Positions 35,084 to 43,698 of a stretch of 64,000 nucleotides of DNA are shown here, in pieces. A program made the position numbers and the translations under genes. The stretch spans positions 1 to 64,000 of the forward strand of contig SCEJ01000002.1 of the NCBI GenBank assembly GCA_004102785.1. Reading direction: 5' to 3'. Source of the stretch: Muribaculaceae bacterium Isolate-013 (NCI) (GTDB taxonomy: Bacteria > Bacteroidota > Bacteroidia > Bacteroidales > Muribaculaceae). The notes below the pieces were generated by a model. That model was not told the origin of the DNA. It saw only the letters and a list, made by a program, of their open reading frames with translations, and ran no database searches. The stretch's first letter is position 1, and every line of letters starts with the position of its first letter.

Positions 35084-36749
35084 CAACCAACCAAATACCG
35101 GCCGAAGCCATACACTCCTCACCATCCTGACCATCTGCGCCGGGTGCGTGATCGGTTTCTCGGGCGTGAACCTCGGCCTCCCCGGCCCCGGCGACGAGAG
35201 CTACCAGGCCCTGTGCGTGGCCGACTACCGCAACAATCCCCTGGGGATGCTCGCCTTCTTCATCGGCCACCTGTGGCAGAATCTCTGGGGCGATACAGTG
35301 CTGTCGCTCCGCTGCCTGGCCTCGCTTGAGATGCTTATGGCCGTGGGGATTGCGGGCCTCTACCTCTGGCGCCGCACCGGCCGGGCACTAATGTCGGCGG
35401 CGGTGTTCACATTCTGCATCCTTGTGGCGCGCGCCACCGCATTCCAGCTCTACAACTGGGACAGCGGCTCATATCTCTTTGATGCCGTGGCCCTTGTGGC
35501 CGTAGCATCATTTCTGCGCGGTGGCGACCCACGCAAAGCCATTGTAGCCGGCGTGGCCGTGGCGTGCATGGCGCTGGCCCGGGTGCCGTCGGCTGTTTTC
35601 GCACCCGTTGTCTTCGGCTTCATATGGGCCGGATGCCGCCGACACGGCTTCAGCACCCGCCACACATCGCTGGTGCTCGGCGCATACACCGCGGCCGTAC
35701 TGGCCTCGGCCCTGATTCTTGTCACACTCATGTGCGGCTCGCCGGCGGAATACATTGCCAGCTTCCGGCCCGAAAACCTTGTGGGGGGGCACTCCCCCTC
35801 CGACCTCCCCGACTGGATAAAGCGCATCGGCGAACTGGGTTATAACCAAATGGTGTGGATCACACCGTCGGCCGTGGCAGTGGCTGCCGGGCTTCTTCTC
35901 CACCGCCTGCAGTCCGGCCACCGGTGGCTGCGCGCCATGGCCGTAATCTTCACCGTGGCCCTGACCTTCGTGGTCTACCGCCACCGCGAGGCATGGTGCG
36001 ACTTCGAGTGGAACTCCCTCGGAGCCGACCTCCCGCTGACGGCATTCCTGCTCCTGCTCTTCCCGGTGTGGAATCTCACCCACACCCGGCGCGCGGACGC
36101 TCCCGGCGCGGAGCTGTGGTGGTGCGCCGCCATGGTGGTGCTCATGTCGTTCGGTTCCGACACCTTTTTCGAGCGGATGTGCGGCGCCTTCACCCTGCCG
36201 GTAATCATCGCCGCGATATGGCCGCAGGCACCCGGGGCGATGCTGCGCCTGGTGCGGAGCGTGCTCATGGTGTCAGCGGCGGTGTTCGCCACCGTTGTCG
36301 CCGAGCAGTGGGTGATGAAAGCCCGCCACAACACCGCCGCGCCACCCGAGCGATATGAAGCCCTGCGCGGACTGCGGGTGAGTCCCGCCGACCTCCGCTG
36401 GCTTGAAATCAACGAGACCGCCGCACGCACCGCCCGCGCCACCGGCATGCGCTACGTGACCTGCGTAAACCGCTTTACCCCGCAACTTATATTCGGCCGC
36501 GACAACGGTCCGCGCCTCTCCATATTCCACATCGACTCCACCGACCCCTCGCAGTGGCCGCCGGAGCAGACCGGGGCAGTGGCCGCCGCACAGATGATAA
36601 TCTATAACGAGACGATGGCGGCCGACGCCCCGGTGTTCGCACATCTGCGCGCCCTCGGCTTCACCGACGTGCTTCACCGCGACGATGTGCACATCTTCGC
36701 CCGCCATGCCGACACGGCGGCGATAACCCCTGAAACCGACAGCCTATGA
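35067..36749 (+). CDS. polytopic membrane protein, paralog 2 of 4
   Basis: The 560-residue protein repeats the layout of the preceding gene. It has GDESYQALCV in the first outer loop (Asp43, Glu44), GHLWQNLWGDTVLSLRCL, YNWDSGSYLFDA, and FGSDTFFERMCG before the last membrane segments. The start overlaps the end of paralog 1 by 17 bases, so translation is probably coupled. The C-terminal soluble part (VNRFTPQLIFGRDNG) probably faces the periplasm. It is closest to paralog 3 by motif identity. Confidence 0.8.
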   Translation: MKPTTDNQPNTGRSHTLLTILTICAGCVIGFSGVNLGLPGPGDESYQALCVADYRNNPLGMLAFFIGHLWQNLWGDTVLSLRCLASLEMLMAVGIAGLYLWRRTGRALMSAAVFTFCILVARATAFQLYNWDSGSYLFDAVALVAVASFLRGGDPRKAIVAGVAVACMALARVPSAVFAPVVFGFIWAGCRRHGFSTRHTSLVLGAYTAAVLASALILVTLMCGSPAEYIASFRPENLVGGHSPSDLPDWIKRIGELGYNQMVWITPSAVAVAAGLLLHRLQSGHRWLRAMAVIFTVALTFVVYRHREAWCDFEWNSLGADLPLTAFLLLLFPVWNLTHTRRADAPGAELWWCAAMVVLMSFGSDTFFERMCGAFTLPVIIAAIWPQAPGAMLRLVRSVLMVSAAVFATVVAEQWVMKARHNTAAPPERYEALRGLRVSPADLRWLEINETAARTARATGMRYVTCVNRFTPQLIFGRDNGPRLSIFHIDSTDPSQWPPEQTGAVAAAQMIIYNETMAADAPVFAHLRALGFTDVLHRDDVHIFARHADTAAITPETDSL

Positions 36750-38494
36750 CTCTGCAATCGCTCATACCCACGGGCCGCGCCATGCGCGCGGCGCTCTCGC
36801 TGCTGTTCGTGGCGGCGGGCACGGCTCTGATATTCAGCTCCATCGAATTAGGCGGAGTAGGCGAAGGCGACGAGGGCTACCAGCTCATGTGCGTGGAGAA
36901 TTACTCCACGTCGCCCCTCGGCATGTTCTCCTACTGGACGGGACATATCTGGATGAACCTCTTCGGAGGAGAGGTGCTCGCACTCCGGGCCCTGGTGTCG
37001 CTGACAATGCTTCTGGCCATCTTCATCGGATGCTTCTACTGCTGGCGACGCACCGGCAACATGCTTCTGGCAGCGGCCCTGGTGCCGGTCTGCGCAATGG
37101 GCAACCGCTTAGGCGATTTCCCGATATTCAACTGGGACACCGGCACATACCTATACGATGCCATCGCCCTTGTGGCGTTGCTGTCGTTCACAGAGCGGCC
37201 ACGGAGATGGAAAGCCGCTGTGGCCGGGGCGGCAATCGCCCTGATGACCCTCGGACGCCTCCCGCTCGGCATCGAGCTGCTCCTGGCCATGGCCGTGGTG
37301 TGGGCTTCATGCCGTGCCGCAGGCCTGGGCTGGTCGCGGATACTGACATTCTGGGGCATCGGCCTGGGAGCCTTCACAGTCTGCGCCCTGCTGGCGATGA
37401 CGGCGATGTGCGGCTCGCCCGCAGCCTATGCCGCCTCGTTCGTACCCGAGAATTTCATCACCGGCCACGGCGCCGGCGATCTCTCGGCCATAGTGCGCCG
37501 TCTGTGGTATCTCCTCCCCCGCCAGATATGGTATCTGGCCATCGGAATGCTGGCTCTGGCAGCCGCCGTGGCCGTATGCCTGGCTAGACGGCACAAAGCC
37601 GCCGTTGCCGTAACCGCCACATGCGCCCTGATATATTATTCCACCCTGATGATTATCGAGGGGCAATACGGCTCGGTGTGGTCGTGGCTTTTCCTGGGGA
37701 GTTTCCTGTCGGTGTTTCTCATCGTGCTGTTCTGGTATCCGATGGCGCGCATGATGCGCCCGGCCGACAACCCCGGCGCCCCGGTGCCATGGCTGCAACT
37801 GCTCACCATCCTGGGGTTCATCACCCTGATTTCGTTCGGCTCCGACACCTTTTTCGAGCGGATGTGCGGCGTGTTCGCCCTCCCGATGGCCGTTGGCGTG
37901 ACCTGGCCGCTGATGCGCGGCGGCGAACGTCACATGCTTAAAGTGTATCTCATTTTCTTCATGGTTGCCTTCGGCTCGATATGGACAACCAGGCAATATC
38001 ACCAGTACCGGCTCTACCGGGTGCCTATGGATGAATTCCCACACCATCGCGGACTCCTGGCTCACCCCGTGCAATATGGCGGCTATAAGGTGAACCGGGC
38101 CGCAATCGAATCCTGCCGGCGCAACGGCAAAAGCTACATGGTTTTCGGAGCACGGCTCAACCTACTCTACACATTCGGCCCGGATGACGGCTACCCCTAC
38201 CACTGGTTCGACAGCCACCTGTTCCGCTATCCCGGAGGCTACATAGAGGCGATAAAGCCTTATGCCGAACGCACCGACGCCGTAATCTACGCCGGCGAGA
38301 TGGGGATATCATACGACGAACTCGTGGAAAACCTCGCGCCGATGGGGTATGTGCCGCTGTGGCGCCACCTGCGTTGCTCCATATTCGTGAAAAAAGAGTC
38401 GGCGGCGGCAGTGGGCCGCACTCTGCGCGAGATTCTCGACACAGACCCCTTCCTCCGCCGGCACATAATCAGAAAACCCCGCAAACAGGCATGA
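36746..38494 (+). CDS. polytopic membrane protein, paralog 3 of 4
   Basis: The 582-residue protein has GDEGYQLMCV (Asp42, Glu43), GHIWMNLFGGEVLALRAL, FNWDTGTYLYDA, FGSDTFFERMCG and DEFPHHRGLLAHP in the same order as paralogs 1 and 2. About eleven membrane segments are visible, then a basic C-terminal tail (RRHIIRKPRKQA). The start overlaps the previous stop as ATGA. As for the others, a GT-C-type role outside the inner membrane is inferred. Confidence 0.8.
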   Translation: MTLQSLIPTGRAMRAALSLLFVAAGTALIFSSIELGGVGEGDEGYQLMCVENYSTSPLGMFSYWTGHIWMNLFGGEVLALRALVSLTMLLAIFIGCFYCWRRTGNMLLAAALVPVCAMGNRLGDFPIFNWDTGTYLYDAIALVALLSFTERPRRWKAAVAGAAIALMTLGRLPLGIELLLAMAVVWASCRAAGLGWSRILTFWGIGLGAFTVCALLAMTAMCGSPAAYAASFVPENFITGHGAGDLSAIVRRLWYLLPRQIWYLAIGMLALAAAVAVCLARRHKAAVAVTATCALIYYSTLMIIEGQYGSVWSWLFLGSFLSVFLIVLFWYPMARMMRPADNPGAPVPWLQLLTILGFITLISFGSDTFFERMCGVFALPMAVGVTWPLMRGGERHMLKVYLIFFMVAFGSIWTTRQYHQYRLYRVPMDEFPHHRGLLAHPVQYGGYKVNRAAIESCRRNGKSYMVFGARLNLLYTFGPDDGYPYHWFDSHLFRYPGGYIEAIKPYAERTDAVIYAGEMGISYDELVENLAPMGYVPLWRHLRCSIFVKKESAAAVGRTLREILDTDPFLRRHIIRKPRKQA

Positions 38495-40005
38495 AAACCT
38501 CCACAATCCGCATAATCATAACCCTGGCAACGGTGGCCGCAGGCATCGCGGCGGCATTCATCGGCCTGACCGCCGGAGCGGCCGGATACTCCACCGAGTC
38601 GTACTCCATGCTGATGACTCGCAACCCTATGGCACACATCGCCGGGCTCCCCGTCTGGCTTGCCGGATCAGGGTGGGCGGCGGTTTTCGGCCACAGCGTC
38701 ACCTCCATGCGCGCCCTTGTCAGCGTATGCGTGGCAGCGGCTGCGGCCATAGGCGCCATATATTACCGCCGGAACACGGGCAACACCCCGGCGGCCGCCA
38801 TGATTTTCCTGCTGTCGGTGCTATGCGCCCGCGCCGGGGAGGTGTTTGAATACAACTATTTCACAGTAGGATTCCCAGCTTACGCGCTTGCTACCGTGGC
38901 ACTTATATCCGCTGCGAGGCGCCGCACGCCAGTGCGGTGGCTCGCAGCAGCCCTGTGCACAGGGCTGGCCGCCTGGTGCGTCTCGGCGCGCTTCATTGGT
39001 TCGCCGGCCGCCGCATATGGTGCCAACATCGTCGAGACCCTCACCTACTATCCCATCGTGAATATGGAACTTGTGCTCTACTGGTCGCCGATGGTGGCGG
39101 CGCTCCTTGCCGCGCTGGCCATGACGCGGCGGCGGCTCCGACGGCCGCGGACGGCGGCGCTGTGGTTCATTGTGATTGTCACGGCATACACAGCCATAAT
39201 ATCGCACGCCCTGATGAGCGACTACTTCCTGGAGCGCGGACTCATCGGCGCCGCACAGCCTCTGGTGCTGGCACTGTTGCTGCTGATTCCGGCACGCAAT
39301 CTGCTGCTGGCCCGCACTCCGGAGGAAAAGATACCGGTGCCGGCCGCCCCTCTCTGGTGTGTGGCGGCACTGTTGCTGCTGCTCCCTGCCGGTGTGGCAG
39401 CCGACGGCTCCCGCTGCTCGATAGCCGTGTTCTTCGCCATAGGACCGGTGGCGGCGGTGATACGCCCCTGCCTCACCCCCGCGCTCTCACGCTTCGTGAA
39501 AAGGTCGCTGGCGCTCGCCGCCATTGTGGCCGCCACCATCCTCATCACTCTCACCGCCTACCGTCACAAGCATTTCGTATATCCGCTTGACGAATTCCCG
39601 CTGCACGCCGGCCGCACCACCCACGCCTGGGAGTACAACACCGTAAAAGCACAGGCCGACTCGCTGGCAGCCTACCGCGCCAGGGGGATAAACACCCTGG
39701 TACCCTACGGCCACTGCCGTCTGCGCATGATGTACGGCCCGCAGCTCACCGACAGCCGCGACTCCTTCACCGATGAGATGATAACCCCGGTGCAACCCCC
39801 TCTGCTGCGCACCTACGGGCACTATACAGCCCGGGTGCTCCCCGCACTCGACCGGGCCGATGCTGTGATATACGAGGGATACGACAGGCAGGAGGACTGG
39901 CTGATACCACGCATGATGGAGGAACGCGGCTTCGACCTCGCGGCCGGTCTGCGTTACAGCGCCATATACCGCCGCGCCGAACAATCCGGCGCCCATACGC
40001 ATTAA
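38491..40005 (+). CDS. polytopic membrane protein, paralog 4 of 4, divergent
   Basis: The 504-residue protein keeps the overall layout and several motifs (YNYFTVGFPAYA in place of NWDTG, SDYFLERGLIGAA, LDEFPLHAGRTTHAWEYN). The first outer loop reads YSTESYSML: the Asp of the DE pair is replaced by Thr, and the Gln after Tyr by Ser. It is also the shortest member. If the pair is catalytic, this copy may be inactive or use another acceptor. The start overlaps the previous stop as ATGA; the frame is open upstream, but only this ATG gives a membrane-type N terminus. Confidence 0.78.
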   Translation: MKTSTIRIIITLATVAAGIAAAFIGLTAGAAGYSTESYSMLMTRNPMAHIAGLPVWLAGSGWAAVFGHSVTSMRALVSVCVAAAAAIGAIYYRRNTGNTPAAAMIFLLSVLCARAGEVFEYNYFTVGFPAYALATVALISAARRRTPVRWLAAALCTGLAAWCVSARFIGSPAAAYGANIVETLTYYPIVNMELVLYWSPMVAALLAALAMTRRRLRRPRTAALWFIVIVTAYTAIISHALMSDYFLERGLIGAAQPLVLALLLLIPARNLLLARTPEEKIPVPAAPLWCVAALLLLLPAGVAADGSRCSIAVFFAIGPVAAVIRPCLTPALSRFVKRSLALAAIVAATILITLTAYRHKHFVYPLDEFPLHAGRTTHAWEYNTVKAQADSLAAYRARGINTLVPYGHCRLRMMYGPQLTDSRDSFTDEMITPVQPPLLRTYGHYTARVLPALDRADAVIYEGYDRQEDWLIPRMMEERGFDLAAGLRYSAIYRRAEQSGAHTH

Positions 40006-40025
40006 TCAATTATGAACATCTGACT

Positions 40026-41264
40026 ATGGAAAAGTTACGACTCACTCTGATATACATCGCCTTGCTGCTGCCGTCCCTCGCCATGGCCGTAAGCCCCGGC
40101 GAAGTGGAGAACGTGCAGTTGCGCGATTCGCGGCGCTACGTCTCCGACATGGCCGGCGTGCTCTCGCCGCAGGCGCTGGAACGCGCCGACTCAATACTTG
40201 CCGACATCCGTTCCCGGACTTCGGCCGAGGTGGTGATGGTGATTGTCGACAACCTCTCGGGCCAGGATATCGACGACTGGGCCACAGAACTTTTCACCCT
40301 ATGGGGCATCGGCAAGAAGGACCGCGACAACGGTGTGCTCCTTGTAACCTCCGTAGGCGACCGCGAGAATGTTATCCGCACCGGCTACGGCGCCGAACCG
40401 GTGCTCCCCGACCTGGTGTGCTGGAACATCATACAGAAAAAGATGAACCCGCGGTTCCGCGACGGCGACTTCGACGGGGGCGTGATTGACGCCCTCGATG
40501 CCGTGCGCGCCTCCATGACCTCGGAGGAGGCCCGCAATGAACTCGCATCGCAGCAGCCCGACGGCGCCGGCAGCGACGACTCCGCGGAACTGTTCGCCGG
40601 ATATATCACCCTGGGGGTAATCAGCTCGCTGGCTCTGCTGCTGCTCGTGGCCGGACTGTGGGTGAAGACCCGGCGGCTCCCCACAGTAGAGGCATATGCC
40701 CGATGGGACCGCTGGAAACTCCCGGCAATAATGATTACGGTGCTGTTTATCGGTATGCCGCTGCCCTGGCTTGTGGTGATGCTGCTGAGAATGCGCCACA
40801 TACGCCTACACAAACACCCGTGCCCCAACTGCGGCACACTGATGCAGCGGCTCGACGAGGATACCGACAACAAATACCTCACCCCCTCGCAGGACCTTGA
40901 GGAACAGCTCAAATCGGTGGACTACGACGTGTGGCTCTGCCCCAAATGCAACGAGCGCGACATAATACCCTACATCAACCCACGCTCCACCTACAAGCAG
41001 TGCCCCGCCTGCGGCACACGCGCCGAGCAGATGGTGGCCGACCGCGTGGTGCGGCAGCCCTCCGAACTGCGCGACGGCCTCGCCATAAGGCAGTTCCGCT
41101 GCTCCAACTGCGGCCACACCCGCGCCGTGCAGACCACCCTGCCCAAGCTCCCGCCGGTTATCATCGGCGGATTCGGAGGCCGCGGAGGGGGTGGAGGAGG
41201 CTTCTCCGGCGGCTCGTTCGGAGGAGGCATGACCGGCGGAGGGGGAGGCCGCGGAGGCTGGTGA
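40026..41264 (+). CDS. TPM-domain protein with zinc ribbons and Gly-rich tail
   Basis: The 412-residue protein has a signal peptide (ends near LAMA), a TPM domain (about residues 30-175, with GIGKKDRDNGVLL and RTGYGAEP), two membrane segments (about 190-212 and 238-262), and four CxxC motifs (CPNC, CPKC, CPAC, CSNC) that could bind two zinc ions. It ends with a Gly-rich tail (GGFGGRGGGGGG...RGGW) like YgcG proteins. TPM domains occur in a plant photosystem phosphatase and in bacterial envelope proteins of unclear function. It lies 20 bases after paralog 4. Confidence 0.85.
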   Translation: MEKLRLTLIYIALLLPSLAMAVSPGEVENVQLRDSRRYVSDMAGVLSPQALERADSILADIRSRTSAEVVMVIVDNLSGQDIDDWATELFTLWGIGKKDRDNGVLLVTSVGDRENVIRTGYGAEPVLPDLVCWNIIQKKMNPRFRDGDFDGGVIDALDAVRASMTSEEARNELASQQPDGAGSDDSAELFAGYITLGVISSLALLLLVAGLWVKTRRLPTVEAYARWDRWKLPAIMITVLFIGMPLPWLVVMLLRMRHIRLHKHPCPNCGTLMQRLDEDTDNKYLTPSQDLEEQLKSVDYDVWLCPKCNERDIIPYINPRSTYKQCPACGTRAEQMVADRVVRQPSELRDGLAIRQFRCSNCGHTRAVQTTLPKLPPVIIGGFGGRGGGGGGFSGGSFGGGMTGGGGGRGGW

Positions 41265-41283
41265 CAGCCTGCTGCATACGCCG

Positions 41284-42030
41284 ATGACAACACTGACCTG
41301 CATAGCGCTGCGCACGGTGAAATACTCCGACCGCGCATCGATACTGAGCGTCTACACCGCCCAGCGCGGCCGCATGTCGCTTGCCGTGCCTGCCGGAAAA
41401 GGGAAAAGCGCCGCGCGCTTCCGCGCCCTGACCATGCCGATGGCCGTGTTCGAATGCCAGGCCGACGTGCGCCCCGGCCGTGAGATTGCCACCGCCCGCG
41501 ATGTGCGCGGCATAGTCCTTCCCCCCTCGGGCTCCCCTGTGGCCATAGTGCAGGCGCTCTTCCTGGCCGACCTGCTGGGGGGGCTCCTGCGCGAGCCTCA
41601 GGCCGACGCCCCCCTCTTCGCCTGTCTGCTCCACACCTCGGAGTCGCTCGCAATGGCCGCCGGGCCTTCCGGCGCCGGCGGCCGCGCCTCGCTTATGCTC
41701 CCCAACTTCCACCTGGCCTTCATGCTGAGGCTGCAGCGGTTCATGGGTATTGAACCTGACTGGAGCACATACCGCCGGGGGAGCGTGTTCGACATGGCCG
41801 CCGGGGTGTTTCGCGCGCTCCCCCCGCCCCATCCGCACTATCTGCCGCCGGCCGAAGCGGAAGCGGCCTTCAGCCTCTCCCGCATGACGCCGGCCAACTG
41901 TCACCGCTTCAGGCTTTCGCGCCTCGACCGCAACACCATCCTCGACCGCCTGCTGAGCTACTACCGCCTGCATTTCCCCACCCTCCCCGCCATCACGTCA
42001 ACCGACATCCTGCACCAGCTTTTCTCCTGA
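41284..42030 (+). CDS. recO: DNA repair protein RecO
   Basis: The 248-residue protein has an N-terminal OB fold (VKYSDRASILSVYTAQRGRMSL) and a helical C-terminal domain (FHLAFMLRLQRFMGIEPD). Both are typical of Bacteroidetes RecO, though the zinc-binding cysteines of other RecO proteins are absent, as is common in this phylum. RecO, with RecR, loads RecA at gaps and anneals single strands. It begins 19 bases after the TPM gene and ends the porU run. Confidence 0.9.
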   Translation: MTTLTCIALRTVKYSDRASILSVYTAQRGRMSLAVPAGKGKSAARFRALTMPMAVFECQADVRPGREIATARDVRGIVLPPSGSPVAIVQALFLADLLGGLLREPQADAPLFACLLHTSESLAMAAGPSGAGGRASLMLPNFHLAFMLRLQRFMGIEPDWSTYRRGSVFDMAAGVFRALPPPHPHYLPPAEAEAAFSLSRMTPANCHRFRLSRLDRNTILDRLLSYYRLHFPTLPAITSTDILHQLFS

Positions 42031-42086
42031 CCCTCCTGGCCATTTTTTAAAAATCAAGCATCAGAGCCAACTTTATGCCGAAATAT

Positions 42087-42117
42087 TTTGCCAAACAAAA
42101 GCATTGTATTAATTTTG
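42087..42117 (+). promoter_or_regulatory. promoter of the ammonium transporter gene
   Basis: TTTG (42087-42090), 19 bases and TAATTTTG (42110-42117) match the Bacteroidetes promoter exactly. The start would be near 42121, with a ~28-base leader. Confidence 0.82.
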
Positions 42118-42148
42118 TACGCGTTTTTAGGTTTTATTAATATTCAAT

Positions 42149-43573
42149 ATGGTACTAAAGAAACGCAAAATCAGCACCGGATGGCTCCTGGTGCTCGTCG
42201 CTCTTTTGGTGACAGGAGCGCTCGGACTCAACTCCGACTCACATGCAGCTAACTTCAACCTGGCCGGCAACCATCTATGGGCTAACATAGCCTGGATGAT
42301 TACGGCCACAATTTTTGTGCTGATGATGACTCCCGGGCTATCATTCTTCTATGGCGGCATGGTGCGCCCCAAGAATGTGATTTCGACTATGCTCCAGAGC
42401 TTTATCGTTATGGGATTCGTGAGCGTGATATGGGTGGTGTTCGGATTCGGGCTGGCTTTCGGCAACGACATATGCCACATTATCGGCAACCCGATGGATT
42501 TCTTCATGATGAACAACGCCGGGGTGACAAACGTCACCGCTCCGGAGGCAGAGACATCGCAGATAGGCCTGGCCACCACCACCATACCGCTGGCGCTCTT
42601 CGCGTTATTTCAGATGAAATTCGCCATCATCACCCCCTCGCTTATCACCGGGGCCTTCGCCGAGCGTGTGCACTTTTCCGGCTACCTACTCTTCATGGGC
42701 TTATGGACAATCGTGGTCTACTGCCCGCTGGCACACTGCACATGGCATCCCGACGGACTGTTCGGTATGCTCCATGTGCATGATTTTGCCGGCGGCATAG
42801 TGGTGCACGCAGCCTCGGGCGTGGCCGCCCTTGCCGGAGCGATGTTCCTCGGACGCCGCCAGACAGCAGCCGGCGAATCATCTAAACCGGCCAATGTGCC
42901 TTTCGTGCTCCTCGGCGCGGCGCTCCTGTGGCTCGGATGGTTCGGATTCAACGGCGGCAGCTCTCTGGCAGCCGACGGCATAGCCATCTCGGCATTCCTC
43001 AACACCAACACCGCCGCCGCCACTGCCATGGTGACATGGATAACCCTCGACACCCTGCGCGGCCGCAAACCCTCGGCCATGGGTGCCGCAATAGGCGCCG
43101 TAGTGGGACTGGTGGCCATCACTCCCTGCGCCGGATGGGTTACCGTGGGCGAGAGCATCTTCATCTCGATTTTCATCACTGTATGCTGCAACATGGCGGT
43201 GTGCTGGAAAGGATACAGCCGTATGCTTGACGACGCGCTCGACGTATTTCCCACCCACGGACTCGGCGGCATACTCGGCACCCTTCTGACCGGTATATTC
43301 GCCTACGACTATTTCGCCGCCGGTGACCCCGCAATGATTTCGCGCGGCGAATTCTTCCTCAACCATGTGCTGGTGCTGGCCGGGGTATTCATCTACACTT
43401 TTGCCATGAGCTACCTGCTCTACTGGCTCACCGACCTTATCGTGCCGATGCGCGTATCGCGCCAGAACGAGCGTCGCGGACTCGACGCATCACAGCACGG
43501 CGAGGAATACGGCGCCGAAGGCGCCGAAGTGCCCTCGCCGCTGGAATGGTTCCAGAGCGTGGAGGAAAACTGA
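42149..43573 (+). CDS. amt: ammonium transporter
   Basis: The 474-residue protein is a typical Amt/Rh channel with about eleven membrane segments plus a signal-like N-terminal segment. The two pore histidines are in VHDFAGGIVVHAASG and FPTHGLGGILG. The Amt signature around FFYGGMVRPKNV and the GAFAERVHFSG segment are clear. The C-terminal cytoplasmic tail (PMRVSRQNERRGLDASQHGEEYG) is the usual GlnK-binding region, but no glnK gene is adjacent. It imports ammonium under nitrogen limitation. It appears monocistronic. Confidence 0.96.
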   Translation: MVLKKRKISTGWLLVLVALLVTGALGLNSDSHAANFNLAGNHLWANIAWMITATIFVLMMTPGLSFFYGGMVRPKNVISTMLQSFIVMGFVSVIWVVFGFGLAFGNDICHIIGNPMDFFMMNNAGVTNVTAPEAETSQIGLATTTIPLALFALFQMKFAIITPSLITGAFAERVHFSGYLLFMGLWTIVVYCPLAHCTWHPDGLFGMLHVHDFAGGIVVHAASGVAALAGAMFLGRRQTAAGESSKPANVPFVLLGAALLWLGWFGFNGGSSLAADGIAISAFLNTNTAAATAMVTWITLDTLRGRKPSAMGAAIGAVVGLVAITPCAGWVTVGESIFISIFITVCCNMAVCWKGYSRMLDDALDVFPTHGLGGILGTLLTGIFAYDYFAAGDPAMISRGEFFLNHVLVLAGVFIYTFAMSYLLYWLTDLIVPMRVSRQNERRGLDASQHGEEYGAEGAEVPSPLEWFQSVEEN

Positions 43574-43582
43574 CCCCGGAGC

Positions 43583-43693
43583 GGTGGGACTGGTAGGACT
43601 TGTAGGACTTGTAGGAGCAGTAGAAGCTTCTCCCACTGGTCCCACTGGTCCCACTGGTCCCACCAGTCCCACCAGTCCCACCGGTCCCACCAC
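43583..43693. repeat. inverted low-complexity repeat of 9-base units, copy 2
   Basis: It has the same design as 22123-22293 and begins with the same GCGGTGGGAC. The left arm is GGACTTGTA-type units; the right arm is CCCACTGGT/CCCACCAGT units. It fills the space between two convergent genes, where a hairpin could stop transcription from both sides. Confidence 0.85.
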
Positions 43694-43698
43694 TGCTG

